DNA of 64,000 nucleotides. Source: Utricularia gibba. Its lineage: Eukaryota > Streptophyta > Magnoliopsida > Lamiales > Lentibulariaceae. Below the pieces are notes generated by a model. The model had not been told where the DNA came from and did no database searches. It saw only the letters and a list, made by a program, of their open reading frames with translations. Made by a program: the position numbers and the translations under genes. The DNA lies in assembly GCA_002189035.1 (NCBI GenBank), contig NEEC01000012.1, positions 1,302,001-1,366,000 on the forward strand, written 5' to 3'. This document shows, piece after piece, positions 11,242 through 22,860 of this stretch (position 1 is the stretch's first letter; each line of letters opens with the position of its first letter).

Positions 11242-12281
11242 AATAGTTTTTTTTTTCAACTTAGTGTAAAATAATCTATGTACCGTGCAAGACGATTTTC
11301 AAGAAATACAAATGAACAAGGCTCTATATACATTAGCAATACAATAGAAAAAAAATAGGAACAAAAACAATAGTAGAGAGTTGGAAAAATAGGAACAAAA
11401 ACAATAGAAAGAGATATAAAATGTATTTTTACTAAAGTTATCCTTTTATCCCTCTCACCTTATTTTGTTCGATGAATCTTCATTATTTTACATGGCTACG
11501 AGAATCTTTTTATTCAAATAAAAATTTTAATAAGATATATGTTTATGATGTGATTAACTAAAACACAGAATAAAAAATTTGACTTGAGATTTACTGTGTA
11601 TTTTATTCAACAATTGGGCAAAAGCAACTATTCAATATTAATTTCAAAATATAAATTAAAAAATTACATAAACTTAGATCAACCTAATAATGATATTTCT
11701 ATGTAAACATTCGCACCAATAATTTCATTTTCCCATTTATATTATTTTTTATCTTAAAAATCCTTATAATTATGACTATAAGGGGAAACGTTATAAAAAA
11801 CGGGATTCCTAAAAAATGGATTGGCTCTCAAACATGAGTCAATCTAATGGTTTATGTAATGGAAGAAAAAACATGCATATATTAGATAGTCACTGCTTAT
11901 ATGTGTATATGCAATAAAAATATATATTTATATGAGCTAAAAATAAATTGCATTTTAGTTGCTATTGCGTGCCGGTTCCAATATAAGTTTATTTGTATCG
12001 TTGTGACTGTGAATTGGTTGAATAAAGAGATGAGCTAAAGAACAGTTGAAAGAATTGAAATAGCAATTTAGAAATGTAAGAACGAAATTGTTAGGGTTAC
12101 TCCATGTATCTAAAAAGAAAAAAAAAATGCTATTGAAATGCTGGTGATGATTCAATAATAATATTACTTCAACGTAAGTTACTTGGGCTGGATGAGTCTT
12201 CTTGGTGGAATAATTAAATAAAAAATTGATTGCTTGATTGTATGATTAACCATTTCTTTTTGTTGCTGTGAGGAACTTATC
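11242..12281. other. Plastid atpI-atpH spacer (NUPT), AT-rich
   Basis: No gene. The sequence is homologous throughout to 52150-53088 in the second plastid block, with shared landmarks such as TTTACTAAAGTTATCC-like, GGGATTCCTAAAAAATGGAT and TAATAATATTACTTCA, so it belongs to the inserted plastid segment. Confidence 0.7.
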
Positions 12282-12472
12282 ATGAACCCCCACTGATTTC
12301 TGCTGCTGGATTGGCTTTAGGGCTTGCTTCTATTGGTCTTGGAGTTGGCCAGGGGACTGCTGCGGGACAGCCCGAGGCAGAGGGAGGGCACTCTATTGCT
12401 TAGTCTACCTTTTACGGAAGCTTTAATGATTTTTGGATTGTTTTTAGCATTAGCACTTTTATTTCCTTGTAA
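12282..12472 (+). pseudogene. atpH: atpH, plastid-derived (NUPT)
   Basis: Broken copy of CF0 subunit c. Recognisable parts are the start ATGAACCCC..CTGATTTC, GLASIGLGVGQGTAAGQ-like, PEAEG, and LLLSL..EALMIFGLFLALALLF-like in shifted frames. The conserved Gly-rich helix 1 is retained. Indels after codon 3 and mid-gene destroy the frame. Confidence 0.88.
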
Positions 12473-12589
12473 CTGTCGTTTGGTTTTTAAAATTAACTAA
12501 GGATATAACTCCTAAAAATTTTTTTGTGTTAAAAAATAACCTAAACTTACGGGAAGGACTGATTTACGGATGAAGAATTAGCGTACCAA

Positions 12590-12960
12590 CCCCTTTTCAT
12601 CCTTCCTGTTTGTAGTACATGGGGAATTCTTGTTATGTGTTGCAACAAATCAAGGGGGAGTTGATAATTTTATTTGGAAAGGGAGTGCGTGCGAGTTGTT
12701 TACTTCAAGAATAAGCCTGGAGCCTGGATCCAACCGGCTGTACCACACTTTACGCTTTAAATAGGAAAGAAAGGTGCATGATCCCACCAATTACTTGTGA
12801 GTAAAACAAAAAAGGTCGCCACAACTGACCGAATAAATTGCATTCTGAAAAAATTCATACAAATCTGGTGAATCTTGTGACGTTTGATGTAAAAGGTTAA
12901 TGCAGGGAAACAAAAATCCTTTTGATTAACATTAAAAGGGATTCCTAAAAATCCAGATGA
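12590..12960 (+). pseudogene. atpF: atpF exon 1 end and start of its group II intron, plastid-derived (NUPT)
   Basis: GCAACAAATC (LATN) is followed after an internal deletion by TTTGGAAAGGGA and then GTGCGAGTTGTTTACTTC, the 5' end of the plastid atpF group II intron (GUGCG class). Intron sequence continues to about 12960, where homology with the second block at 53766 also ends. The rest of the intron and exon 2 are missing. Confidence 0.7.
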
Positions 12961-13351
12961 ATACTACTAATATAAATTAAGGTTAATGTATAAGATTTCT
13001 TACAAATCACTCCAGTCTAATAGGACTAGACGAACACGAAACTCAATCAAAGTAGTTCAGTTCAATTTAGTTCGAACATTTGGCTTTCTAGTCTCAGTTA
13101 GCCTTTTGCTTTTATCTCTATATAAAATTTTTCCTCTAGAACTTTATTCTTGTTTTTCCTAGTTTGTATGACCGGTCGTGGCTAGAAAATTTTATTTCAG
13201 GGTTGGGACACTCCCAAATTATGTTTCATTAATTAATCTCCATTTCTTCTTCGAATTTGATCGAGTTCTGTATGTCTCCATGCGACTATGTTATAATCTT
13301 TTTCTAATAATCCTCTCATTCACGATTCATGGTTACCTAATCACTACTTAT
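12961..13351. other. Non-coding stretch, nature unclear
   Basis: No gene or element recognised. It may include further plastid-derived spacer but I cannot assign it. Confidence 0.4.
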
Positions 13352-13935
13352 AAGTTTTGAATAGGAGCCCAATGGAAAGCACCAACTCATGCTCTTTTGA
13401 TTAGAGGGAGACAACGTTTTATTTGTGATCGTATTTCAGGATCACTGGATAGATAGTGGCCTTGTATCTAAACTCATTGGGTCATTCGTTACACTCAGGC
13501 ACATGCACGTAATTCGACTGTGAAGATATCACGGTAGGACCTCTTATCTTTACGTTTATCCAAGGAGGAGCAACATTGAGCTATTCCCATTCCTTCTTGT
13601 AAGAAAGTGTAAAGGAGGTTAGATAATTCCTTACTCCTATTACCAATTACTCGAGAAGATCAGAGAATAGTGGAGATATGACAAAAGTAACTAAGCAGAA
13701 TTCTAATCCTAAGAACATTTTCTTTATTGAAGGTTCATCGCTTAAGTTTACTTTTGTTGTTTGTTACAACCCCCTTGCTCAAGTTTCATCATTTACGTCT
13801 CTTGTATCTTTTACTTTACAAAACCGTTTACAAATCGTGATAGTTGTATTTGATGTAATCTCATTTTTCACTGAAAAACAACTTCCTTTGTTCAACACTC
13901 ATACTACACATTTTGTGTTTTACAAGTTTTAAAAA
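13352..13935 (+). repeat. Repeat M copy 1 (~580 bp)
   Basis: Inverted match of 16848-17458, sharing GAGAGCACCAACTCATGC-like, CGTTTTATCT, AACTCATTGGGTCATT, CCAAGGAGGAGCAAC, AAGGTTCATTGCTTA-like, AACCGTTTACAAATCGTGA and TGTGTTTTACGAGTTTT-like segments. This copy has stops where copy 2 has an open frame. It looks LTR-like but has no adjoining internal region. Confidence 0.7.
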
Positions 13936-14125
13936 TCTTTAAAATTTTTTATGGAAATGACACACATTAACATTTGTTATTTCATTTATTTTTCTTATAT
14001 GATCATTTTAATGACTTTTAAATCATAACTTTTTTATTATTATTCATTCTTACTCCACTAGAATTTTTGTTAATTTTTTTAACACACTTTACCACAAGGA
14101 GATAGAGAGTATATAGATATCTATT

Positions 14126-14399
14126 TGTTGAGTCTAGTCCAACAGAAGGTGGATTTGGTATAGATGAAGTCGAAGAAGATGAAAGTAAAGCACACTGAAA
14201 TGGAGAATGTGAAGAAAATAGGCATTTAATAGACTGTTTTTTTTTTTTTTTTTTTGTGCTTGACATGTGTGGTCATGTGCAAGGTTATGTGTTAAACATA
14301 TTATATGTTTTATTGTCAACTTACCTTTCACTTTTTGAATGAATCAAGAAATGCTGTGTGTTTTCTCAATCTTGAATGCTAGATCTACAAGTAAATGAA
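14126..14399 (+). repeat. Copia-3 5' LTR
   Basis: TGTTGAGTCT at the left end, a T-rich run, then TCTCAATCTTGAATGCTAG. Pairs with 19560-19818 (shared GGTGGATTTGGT.TAGATGAAGTC and ATGAATCAAGAA). Confidence 0.8.
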
Positions 14400-14475
14400 G
14401 GGTTCTCCCAAGACCTCTACTACTCAAAAATAGGTGCTTTTTCTAAGATTGTTTATTTTTGAGTTTCACCTCTAA

Positions 14476-14835
14476 GTGAAGATGGAAGGTGAGTATTCTC
14501 CATTTGTTACTTATGAGATTCCAAAACTTGATTCAACCAATTATAGTGAGTGGATGGTGATGATATCAACTTACCTCAAGGCAAAGAAACTGCGGTTCTT
14601 TGTTGAAATGGGCATGTGGTCTCTATGCTTACCACTACTTTTACTGATGAAAACAAGAAGTTGGAAGAATACGAAAAAAAATGTTGCTATGACGACCCAA
14701 CATGTGCTAGTATCTCATGCTATATTTCAAGAAATTGCTTCATATGAATCACCTATTGATAACACATATTTTTGAGTGATGGAGTCCATTGAAATTACTC
14801 ATATTGTACTACAAAAATCATGTTTTATTACCTAG
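14476..14835 (+). pseudogene. Copia-3 gag, 5' part
   Basis: The frame from ATG at 14476 has YEIPKLDSTNYSEWMVMIST and YLKAKKLRFFVE, the copia gag start (F/L.G.NY..W). It ends by frameshift; remnants continue to the LTR-E insertion at 14836, and resume after it (KRNIFGDDQLKKILVRAKLA near 15970). Confidence 0.75.
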
Positions 14836-15940
14836 TTCTATATTTTTATGCATAGTGTTGTAGTTATGTTATTTTAGTTTTAGTTGGGACTAAATCATAG
14901 ACTTATTCCCAACCTTCTAATAGTTTCCTTCGAGCAATGCAGCACATGTCGACAACACAAATCACAAGGAGCCGAATATGAACAGTGTAGTGGTAGAAGA
15001 TGAGTCCAAAAGTATGAAAAGGAGTACACACAAAATCCAAGGAAGAAAAAAGGGAAATTTTGGACAAAAAAGGGAAAAAGATAGAAAGAGAAGGCAAATC
15101 TCCCCTATTGGAGACTCACGACATTCTTTCTGGAGAAGTTTTATGGGGGAGGGGGAAGAAGGAAGGGAACGATGAACCAGAAGAACATAGTTTCTCTTTG
15201 AAGATTTATTTTCGCTCTTGATGCATACCGTTCCTAGCTAAGACTAGTTTTAGATTTACTACGTGAACAATTTGTCTTTTCTATTTCTGTTATGCATTGC
15301 TTGTTGTTGTTTAACTTTGAAACCAGAATGTTGCTTAGGATATGCTATGAAAACATTTTTCTTTCCCTTGTCATGAGTGGCTAAGCACTTAGGGGGTGAC
15401 TTGGGGTGAAAAGGGGGTTTGTGCTAGTTAATCTTTAGATCTAATTAACCATAAGTCACACCACTTCCTTAACAAACTAGGATAGATCCAGGAGGGGAAA
15501 ATAGTAAAACCCAGCTTAACAACTCTAATTAGAGGTAGACCAAAGATTAGGGGGAAAACAAGAATCCGAGTAAACCTAGATCTTGTGTGTTAGTTGTTTG
15601 ATTTATGGTTTGTGTGAGCTTGTTTAGTAATAAACATACATCCCCTAGGAATCCCAAGACATCACCCATCTCATTTCAGAAATAACCGAGTTCACAAACT
15701 TGTTATTTTTCTTTACTGCATTTTATCGCAACTCTCTCTTAGTCCTAGTTAAGACCAAATTTAGCAACGTGACACTAATTCCTTGCATTGACCTTCACAT
15801 AGCAAACACCTAGCTCCTTGTGTTCGACTCTAGTTCACTATACTCATATTTTTCATATGATTTGATGTGTATTAGGTTATAAATTTATTTGATAGGAGAA
15901 ATTTGCAAATTAACGACTTTCACAAATTTTTCTTTTATCA
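14836..15940 (-). repeat. LTR-E family solo LTR inserted in Copia-3 gag
   Basis: The right 160 bp (AGCTCCTTGTG, TATAAATTTATTTGATA, TTTTATCA) are the reverse complement of the LTR-E start seen at 34939. The length of 1105 bp is close to the 1113 bp of that copy. Flanks are CCTAG at 14831-14835 and CCTAT at 15941-15945, a target duplication with one change. Gag reading resumes beyond it. Diverged internal part; left end assigned mainly from the flank. Confidence 0.6.
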
Positions 15941-16369
15941 CCTATGGAAATATAGTTCAAGTTAAAAGAAATATTTTTGGAGATGATCAACTAAAGAAAA
16001 TACTTGTAAGGGCAAAGTTAGCAGAATTTAAAAGAAACTAGATAAAGTTTAGTGAACTTTAGGGGGTATATGTCAAATGAGAAAATCATTGATAAGCCAA
16101 TGATAGCATTTGATCTTTCATGAGAAGCAGATTGTTCCATATACATACGGATACCACCCACCAATTCGGGAGCACATAGGGCAACAACCTGCAGGTTGCT
16201 TGTGATGACCAACTGGTCTGCAGTTTGGAAGCTGAAGAAGCTTTAGAAAAGCCTTAAATTAGGTAGAGAAAAGAACTTTCTTAGAGCTCATACAATTACT
16301 ATAAGCATCATAGAAAATGAGGACTATAACATAAGAAGATGAGTATGTTGAGAAAGCTGAAATAGCCTT

Positions 16370-16847
16370 TATTAGCAAGTCTAGTAGTAACAATGAGAGC
16401 AACAGAGTTGATAAAACAAATACAACAAAGTTCTGTGACTATCTAAAGTGTCATATATGTGGAAAAGAAAATCACAAAAGTGAAAATTGTTGGAGTAAAC
16501 TAGAAAAAGCATATATTCATTGTGGAAAAATATTTCATAGCTTAGACACATGTTGGATGCATCCATAAGCTCTTAGCCTTTAAAGACACAACAAAAAACT
16601 GTCCAAATAAAAAAAGTTGGAGCAAAAGTTTATCTATAGGAGAGTTGAAAGTCTTGATCTGCTTTTATGATGGAACAAAAGAAATTGATTTGGAAGACCC
16701 CTTGGATTTGTGAACTTAATCACAAAATGCCAACAAATAAGTGTGATGGTTTGTTTCTAGATAGTAGAGCATCTAAACAAATTCTGAGGGGTATAGTAAA
16801 TGGAAAATCAATACAAGTGATGCATGTCATTTCCACAACAAACTTTA
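16370..16847 (+). pseudogene. Copia-3 gag zinc knuckle and protease
   Basis: KCHICGKENHKSENCW near 16440-16490 is a CX2CX4HX4C zinc knuckle, followed by a decayed second one (IHCGKIFHSLDTCW). DGLFLDSRASKQI near 16745 is the protease active site, with Arg in place of the Gly in DSGA. Repeat M follows at 16848. Confidence 0.75.
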
Positions 16848-17458
16848 ATATTTTGAAAACTCGTAAAACACAAATGCGTAATACGGGTGTCAAACACAAG
16901 GATTTGTTTTTGAGTGAAAGGTGAAGTACACTGAATACAACTGTCACGATTTGTAAACGGTTTTAGAAGTAAAATGTGCGAGAAACGTAGTTGATGAAGC
17001 TTGAGTAAGGGAATAAGAGAGGTTTTGAACAGACAACTGAAATAAACATAAGCAATGAACCTTAAATAAAGCGAATGCTCCTGGGTTTGGAATCCTGCCC
17101 TACTACGTTCGTTGCATCTTCACTCTTCTCTAGTCTTCTCGAATACTCGGTTATAGAAGTAAGGAATTGCCTACCCTCCCTTACACTCTCTTGCAAGAAG
17201 GCACGGAAATAGCCCGATGTTGCTCCTCCTTGGACGAAAGTGAGAATAAGAGGTTCTACCAGCGTGCCCTCATAGCCAAATTGCGCGCGTGTGCCCGAGT
17301 GATGCCAATGACCCAATGAGTTCAGATACGAGGTCACTACCTGTCCATTGATCCTGAGGTACGGCCATAGATAAAACGTTTTCTTCCTCCTTCCAAAAGG
17401 GCATGAGTTGGTGCTCTCTACCTTGCTCCTCTCCAATACAGCGACTACAATATATTTT
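16848..17458 (-). repeat. Repeat M copy 2 (~610 bp), inverted relative to copy 1
   Basis: Reverse complement of 13352-13935. Flanked by AATAT-like sequence on both sides (16843-16848 region and after GACTAC near 17449), compatible with a 5-bp target duplication but not certain. It sits within Copia-3 where integrase should be. Confidence 0.65.
17062..17436 (-). CDS. 124-codon open frame within repeat M, unrecognised
   Basis: An ATG-initiated frame covering most of repeat M copy 2. The predicted protein is basic, with Cys-Pro near the start (ESTNSCPFGRRKKTFYLWP), a Gly/His stretch (SLGHWHHSGTRAQFGYEGT) and an Arg/Glu-rich C-terminal half (RAFLQESVREGRQF, YSRRLEKSEDA). I recognise no domain. 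The counterpart in copy 1 carries stops and gaps. It may be chance openness of an LTR-like sequence that is richer in GC than its surroundings; coding function is unproven. Confidence 0.25.
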   Translation of the reverse strand: MERSKVESTNSCPFGRRKKTFYLWPYLRINGQVVTSYLNSLGHWHHSGTRAQFGYEGTLVEPLILTFVQGGATSGYFRAFLQESVREGRQFLTSITEYSRRLEKSEDATNVVGQDSKPRSIRFI

Positions 17459-17594
17459 CTTAATCTTTTGCCATGTCGAGTTCTAGAACAATGAAAGTCA
17501 ACATATGACTTATGGTATAATAAGTCTAGAACAATGAATCAACTAAAGATATTTTACTCTATTTGTTATATGACATAATGCAAAAAGAAACAAA

Positions 17595-19420
17595 TTAGAA
17601 GAAAAGTCTGAAGTTGGAGTTTTTATAGTTTATATTAATGTGACAAAGGGTTATAGAATTTACCTCCCTCATAAAAAGACTATGACGATTAGTAACGATT
17701 TTGTTTTTGTGAGGATTCTCAAGTAAATTGGAGAAATAATATTGTGGTGTATGAATGTCAATATAAACAAATTGTGACTTCAAATTAAGATGCTAACATA
17801 GAAGGAATATGCAAATGTTGGGCTCATCAACAAAAAGCATACCAGTTGCTTGAGTATCATCAAATTCATGCTGAAGATATAACTCCTACTTCAAGAAGCA
17901 TATGTTAAATGAACCTGATATGCAAAAAAATAAGTACTTAAAACACCCACAAGGTGAATGAATCACTTGAAGGTCGTATTGAAATATCACAAACTGATAA
18001 TAGACATTCTAACTCAAATCCTTATTATGAGTTTTAGAAAAATTAAGAAGTTAGTGACTCAGAAACTGATGAAGAAGAGGATGCATATGAAAAAAATAAT
18101 TGATTATAATATTGAAGAAGATCGTAGAAACTCAACTTAGGAATCGCTTAAGCCTCTCCAAGGTAACAAGTCTAAAATACTAGACTTGAAATGGATTTAC
18201 AAGTCAACACTTGATGCTGATGGAAAGTTGAAGAGAGGTACAACAAGACTTGTTGTAAAGTAATGTTCACAAGTAAAGGGCATCAAGTAATGAGATGAGC
18301 AGTAAATCACATGGATGTCACCACAACTTTCTAAACATCATACTTGAGGATGAAGTATATGTTAAACAATCAAAAGGCTTCATAAAAATAGGGTTGTGAA
18401 CACATGGTGTTGAAATTGAAGAAGGTACTTAATGGCCAAAAACAAACTCCAAGAGCTTGGAATTTAAGTATTGACAATTTTCTGGTAATTGTCGGTTTCA
18501 AAAAGACTGGAGGAGATCATGGACTATATATAAAGAAAGAAAATTCAGAAAGCACTCTTCTATGTTTATATGTGGACAACCTACCCTTGGTCTCATGCAA
18601 AAAATAGTTTTTAATTGATGTAAAAAAAATGCTAAACTCAAAGTTTAAAGTGAAGTACTTAGCATCAGCTCACTTTTATCTTGGAATTGAGATTCATCAA
18701 AAGAAATGAGTTGGAACATTCATCGTGCATAAAAGTTGCTTTCAAGAAATAATAAAAAAACTTGATATGTGGAAGATCAACAATCCTCGAGACTATATGA
18801 TTACAAATTACATTTGAGCCCTAACCTTGGGGGAAAAGATGCTAGTCTGACACTTCATAGAACTATGGTTGGCTGCCTGTTGCTCGTAGCACATGAGCAT
18901 TGTACTTCATTGCAACCTTTATGTCAAGAGTTCTACAGAGGACCAAAGTTGATCACCTATTGACAACCAAAAGAGCTATGCATTACATTAAAAGAACTAT
19001 GGATTTTGGAGTGTTTTGTTCAGCAGGAGAAGGAGATGAATTACCTAAGTTTGCTAGTTTTATAGACAATGATTATGTAGGATCTAAGGATGTCAAGAGC
19101 ATATTCAGATTCATTTGTGAACTCAATGGAAACCATTTCACTTTGTGTACCCAAAAACAATTTGTTGTTGCCGAGTCCATGGCAAAAGTGGTATACATGG
19201 TTGTGAATTTTGCTTCAAAGCACTGGATATGATTGAGGCAAATATTGAAAAAAATTGGATGCCAACAATCAGAAGCTAAAATTGTAAGTGTTGAAAACAA
19301 AGTTGCTATCGCAATTGCAAAAGATCCAATTCAATTTAGAAAACTCCAACATAAATGTTGGGTATCATGCACTGAGACATATAGTAAAAATGAAGAAATT
19401 GAAACTAAAATAAATTGAAT
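17595..19420 (+). pseudogene. Copia-3 integrase end, RT and RNase H, broken
   Basis: The integrase hinge INVTKGYRIYLPHKKTM lies near 17640. RT remnants are YKSTLDADGKLKRGTTRLV (18200), EDEVYVKQSKGFIK (18345) and QTPRAWNLSIDNFLVIVGF with YVDN in place of YVDD (18430-18580). RNase H remnants are AMHYIKRTMDFGVF and FIDNDYVGSKDVKS with VVAESMAKVVYM (18970-19220). Stops and frameshifts are frequent. Confidence 0.82.
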
Positions 19421-19559
19421 CAGCAAAACAAAGGGTTGATTTGTTCAAAAAATCACTTGGGAGAATTTTCTTTGAAAAGCTTAGAGATGAAATGAGAATG
19501 AAATCACTTGAGGAGTTTGAGAAATTGTCTGATCTAAGAGGTTCTATTGACAAAGGGAT

Positions 19560-19818
19560 TGTTGAGTCTTGTGCAACGTAGGGTGGATTTGGTGTAGATG
19601 AAGTCAAAGAAGATGAAGGTGAACCATGTTGAAATGATTGAAATGTGTAGAAAAACAAAGAAATTTCATCAAGAATTACTTTTTTTTTGCATGACACATG
19701 TGATCACATGCAATATTGTGTGTTGAACATATTGTGTTTTCTTGTCAAATTACTTTTTACTCTTTGGATGAATCAAGAATTGTTGTGGGTTTTCTCAATC
19801 TTGAATTCTAGATTTATA
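19560..19818 (+). repeat. Copia-3 3' LTR
   Basis: Begins TGTTGAGTCT after a purine-rich tract and ends CTAGATTTATA. Diverged from the 5' LTR by many substitutions and a shorter T-run. Confidence 0.8.
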
Positions 19819-19869
19819 AGAGTTGAAAACCTATATCAAAAATTTTGAAAATGAAAATTTAAATGGCCC

Positions 19870-20320
19870 TCAATAGAAAGTAACTAAATTCAAAACATAT
19901 AAAATGCGATGAATCCCTCGAATAACAGAAAGAGAAACTGTTCCTAATAAAAAAATGGCGTTTTGAATAATTGGTGCATGAGTTTGTTCATACCCCATAG
20001 AAACCATATTCTGAGTTAGGGAATAGCCCACAACAGCTTCCATTGAATGAATGACATATCCAAAACCTAAAAATAATAAAGCTTTAAAATAAGTATATAT
20101 AATCAAATGAAATAAAACACTTGGATAAGAAAAATACCTGCTGCCACCATAGTAGCTACATGGATAGAATGTAGTAAGCTTCCATAGCCTTTGCTAAACA
20201 TATGTGCAAAGGAAATCATGCAAACTTAGCAACTGCTCCATCAAATACTAAAACAGCACACAAGGTAGAAAATATAAAATTTACTTGATCATAAGAAACC
20301 AAGTTTGAAAAAATTGATCA
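19870..20320 (-). pseudogene. ndhF: ndhF internal part, plastid-derived (NUPT)
   Basis: On the minus strand, [20 protein letters not shown] and DGAVAKF (about 20310-20230), FPLH and [11 protein letters not shown]-like (20220-20130), then [20 protein letters not shown] (about 20080-20020) match plastid NAD(P)H dehydrogenase subunit 5. About 65 codons are missing between VAAGIF and KALLFLG. Separated from its own N-terminal part (23178-23485) by Copia-4. Confidence 0.85.
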
Positions 20321-20412
20321 GTTCAAAACTACATGTTATCTTATAAAAACCTAAAATTCATAATACAAGATTAGTTATAAAAGCTTTTTGACAAGCATTT
20401 ATTGTGGAAGGT

Positions 20413-20691
20413 TGTGTGAACCAAAACCCAATTAATATGTAGGAAGTCATTCATCTTAAGAAGAAATAAAGGTAGAGGATAAACAATTTTATTGAAAATG
20501 AAAAAATGTAGAGGATAGATAATATTTATCTCTTCAAATCGATATTAAACAAAATGGTCGGACTTAAATTGTATTGAGACTCTTATGTACAATTAATAGG
20601 GTTTGTTTTTAATAGGTATATAAATGACATCTTTCGTATAATCTTTGCTTGCAAAGTTATTCTTTCAATGAAAATTCAGAGCTTTTGAACA
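20413..20691 (+). repeat. Copia-4 5' LTR
   Basis: Starts TGTGTGAACC and ends CTTTTGAACA immediately before the primer-binding site at 20692. Contains TATATAAATGACATC, a TATA-like promoter region. The 3' partner is absent. Confidence 0.65.
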
Positions 20692-21059
20692 TGGTACAAG
20701 AGTCAATCACAATCTGATATTGAATCAGTTCATTGTTTCAACTGCAGGTTGTATGGTCTAGTCTTTCATGGAGTTTACTTCAATACTAGTGTGTCTTGAG
20801 CTTCTTTGGGAGTTATTTCCACTCTTCTAGATAGAGCTTTTGCTAATATTGGTCCTAATTTCATTTCTAGTTGATAATCTAGGGACGGCATTGCTGAATT
20901 TTTCATTAACCTCACCAATTTTTTCAAATTGGAGTAAAGTAGTTCTAATAGTGTTGGATTACAAGGATAAAATTGATTTTATGAATGGAAAATTACTAAT
21001 GTCTGATGAAAATGATGTTAATTTTCAAGCATGATGTAGAGGTGACGGCTTGGTTCAAG

Positions 21060-22860
21060 GTTAATTGTTAAGCAATATGCTCATTGATTTTATGAGAATT
21101 TTAATAAATTTCTACTACTAGACGTCTATGGCTTTCATTGGAAGGCCATTTTTTAAAAAGAGTACCACTTCTATTTTTCATTTGTTACGTAAGCAATTTG
21201 ATTTGATACTAGCATGAATGTCACTATTATTACTTGAAAACTCAAGAGATTGAAGGTATGCTCTCAATTGAAAAATGCAATTTGTGTGATATGGAATTGA
21301 AAAGCAACTTGGGTTTGAATATGATCAAGTTGAGTCATTTTCTTACAACTTTAAATAATAGTTACACAATCCATAAAAGATTAATTGAAGCCATGGATCC
21401 TAGCCCTAGTTTGAATAAAGCTTTTGTGATTTTACTCAATATTGAGATAAAATTTGATAAGGATATTATGATTTCTGGCTTAGCCTTACTGACAAAACCA
21501 TTCAATAAAGGGAGCCAACCTTATTGGCAAAACCATTCAATAAAGATAGCTTTTACCCTGACAAATTTGGCTTTAAACTAGTGGATAAAAAAAGTATTAT
21601 TGTGTAATATTTCATCAACATGGACATATCAAGAAATATTGTTTAAATAATTTGGATAAATTACCTGATTGGTATTTTGTTTATTGGCAAAAGATTAGAC
21701 CTATTTCTGGAAAAAATGCAAAAGCTAATTGTGTTCAAAACATCAATTATGGTGTTGTTGTTCATTCTAATATAGAAAACTGAAATAACAAGCATTCCTA
21801 AGCTATTATTGATCCTTTGAATATTGTAGGAGCATAATTTGTATTTCAACATCTATTCTTTTGCTGACATTGCAAATCTTGTAAAATAGAAGGTTATGAA
21901 ATTATTGGGATTGATTGGAGAATAGAAGTAGCAATAGACCAAGGCTAATTTTATTTATTTTGGCGATTTATGGATAATCCCTTTATCCCTATTGTTGATT
22001 ATGTTGATGATAATACTTGCAAGCATATTATGCATCATGTTGCTACCATAAAATGCTTCTTTTTTTATGCTATGGAGTAGGCCAAAATATGGTAGAAAAT
22101 TGATTGTAGATACGGGAGCTATTTCATACATATGTTTCCATTGACCTTTCCAATCTCTATTTGATGTGACTATTCTTAATTTGCCTCCCTTCCAAATGAT
22201 TCATCAATTTCGGTTCAACAATCTGGAAGTATTTTGATTTCAAAATCCTTTATTCTAAAATCTATCCTTTTTGTTCCATCCTACAAGTTCAACTTGCTAT
22301 CTGTTAGTGCATTAGATAAGAATAATATCCAAGTGCTTATTCGTGTTACAAAACCAATGAAGTAATATCCAAGTAATTCGATTCTAGGGGTGGGGCATTT
22401 GAGGCAAGGATTGTTCGTGTTAGATCGACTCTCCTTTTTACTAGATAATTGAAGAATATGACATTATCTTCAATTACTTGTCATTTGCTATATGAAGAGT
22501 GTAGACCTTTATTGAATAATATGGTATATTTTTCCACACTTGAAAATACCTCAATTTTTAATTCTACATCCGTTTCACCAACTCTTTTACATTGTCATGT
22601 AGGGCATCTTGCTCCTTTTACTTGTTCATATACATCATTTCCTTGTAGCTTAAATGAAGAACCATGCAATGTTTGTAAATCTTCTAAATCTTATTAATTC
22701 CCATTTTCAGTCAGTTCATCCAATTCTAAAGAACTTTTTGAACTTATTCATTGTAATATTTAGGGGATCATATAAAACACCAACTACTACAAATTATTGT
22801 TTCTTCCTTACTCCAGTAGATGATTTAATATTGTTTTGAAGTTGTTTGTTCTACTTTCCT
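21060..22860 (+). pseudogene. Copia-4 gag to integrase, broken
   Basis: The frame 21234-21581 includes LSHFLTTLNNSYTIHKRLIE and MDPSPSLNKAFVILL, typical of copia gag (FL.GLN..Y...R..IL..DPLPS...A). Downstream are the protease-like DTGA (near 22110), the pre-integrase frame 22449-22697 and the integrase start at about 22740-22800. Confidence 0.72.

Larger units (their letters stand above)
14126..19818 (+). mobile_element. Copia-3: degenerate copia element with both LTRs and nested insertions
   Basis: A 5.7-kb plus-strand element between LTRs at 14126-14399 and 19560-19818. Gag, zinc knuckle, protease, integrase end, RT and RNase H remnants follow in copia order. Two foreign pieces interrupt it: an LTR-E-type solo LTR (14836-15940) and repeat M (16848-17458). 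Most of the integrase core is missing between the protease and 17600. A purine-rich tract (ACAAAGGGA) precedes the 3' LTR. No flanking duplication is evident. Confidence 0.85.

Noticed and set aside
14851-15802. Alternative solo LTR limits with a CATAG flank on both sides
   Set aside because: The right limit would exclude about 140 bp that clearly match the LTR-E end; limits 14836-15940 fit the family length.
13352-17458. Mutator-like element with ~600-bp terminal inverted repeats
   Set aside because: The inner DNA is part of a copia element whose own LTRs lie elsewhere (one copy inside, one outside), and no 9-bp duplication is visible; two separate insertions explain it better.
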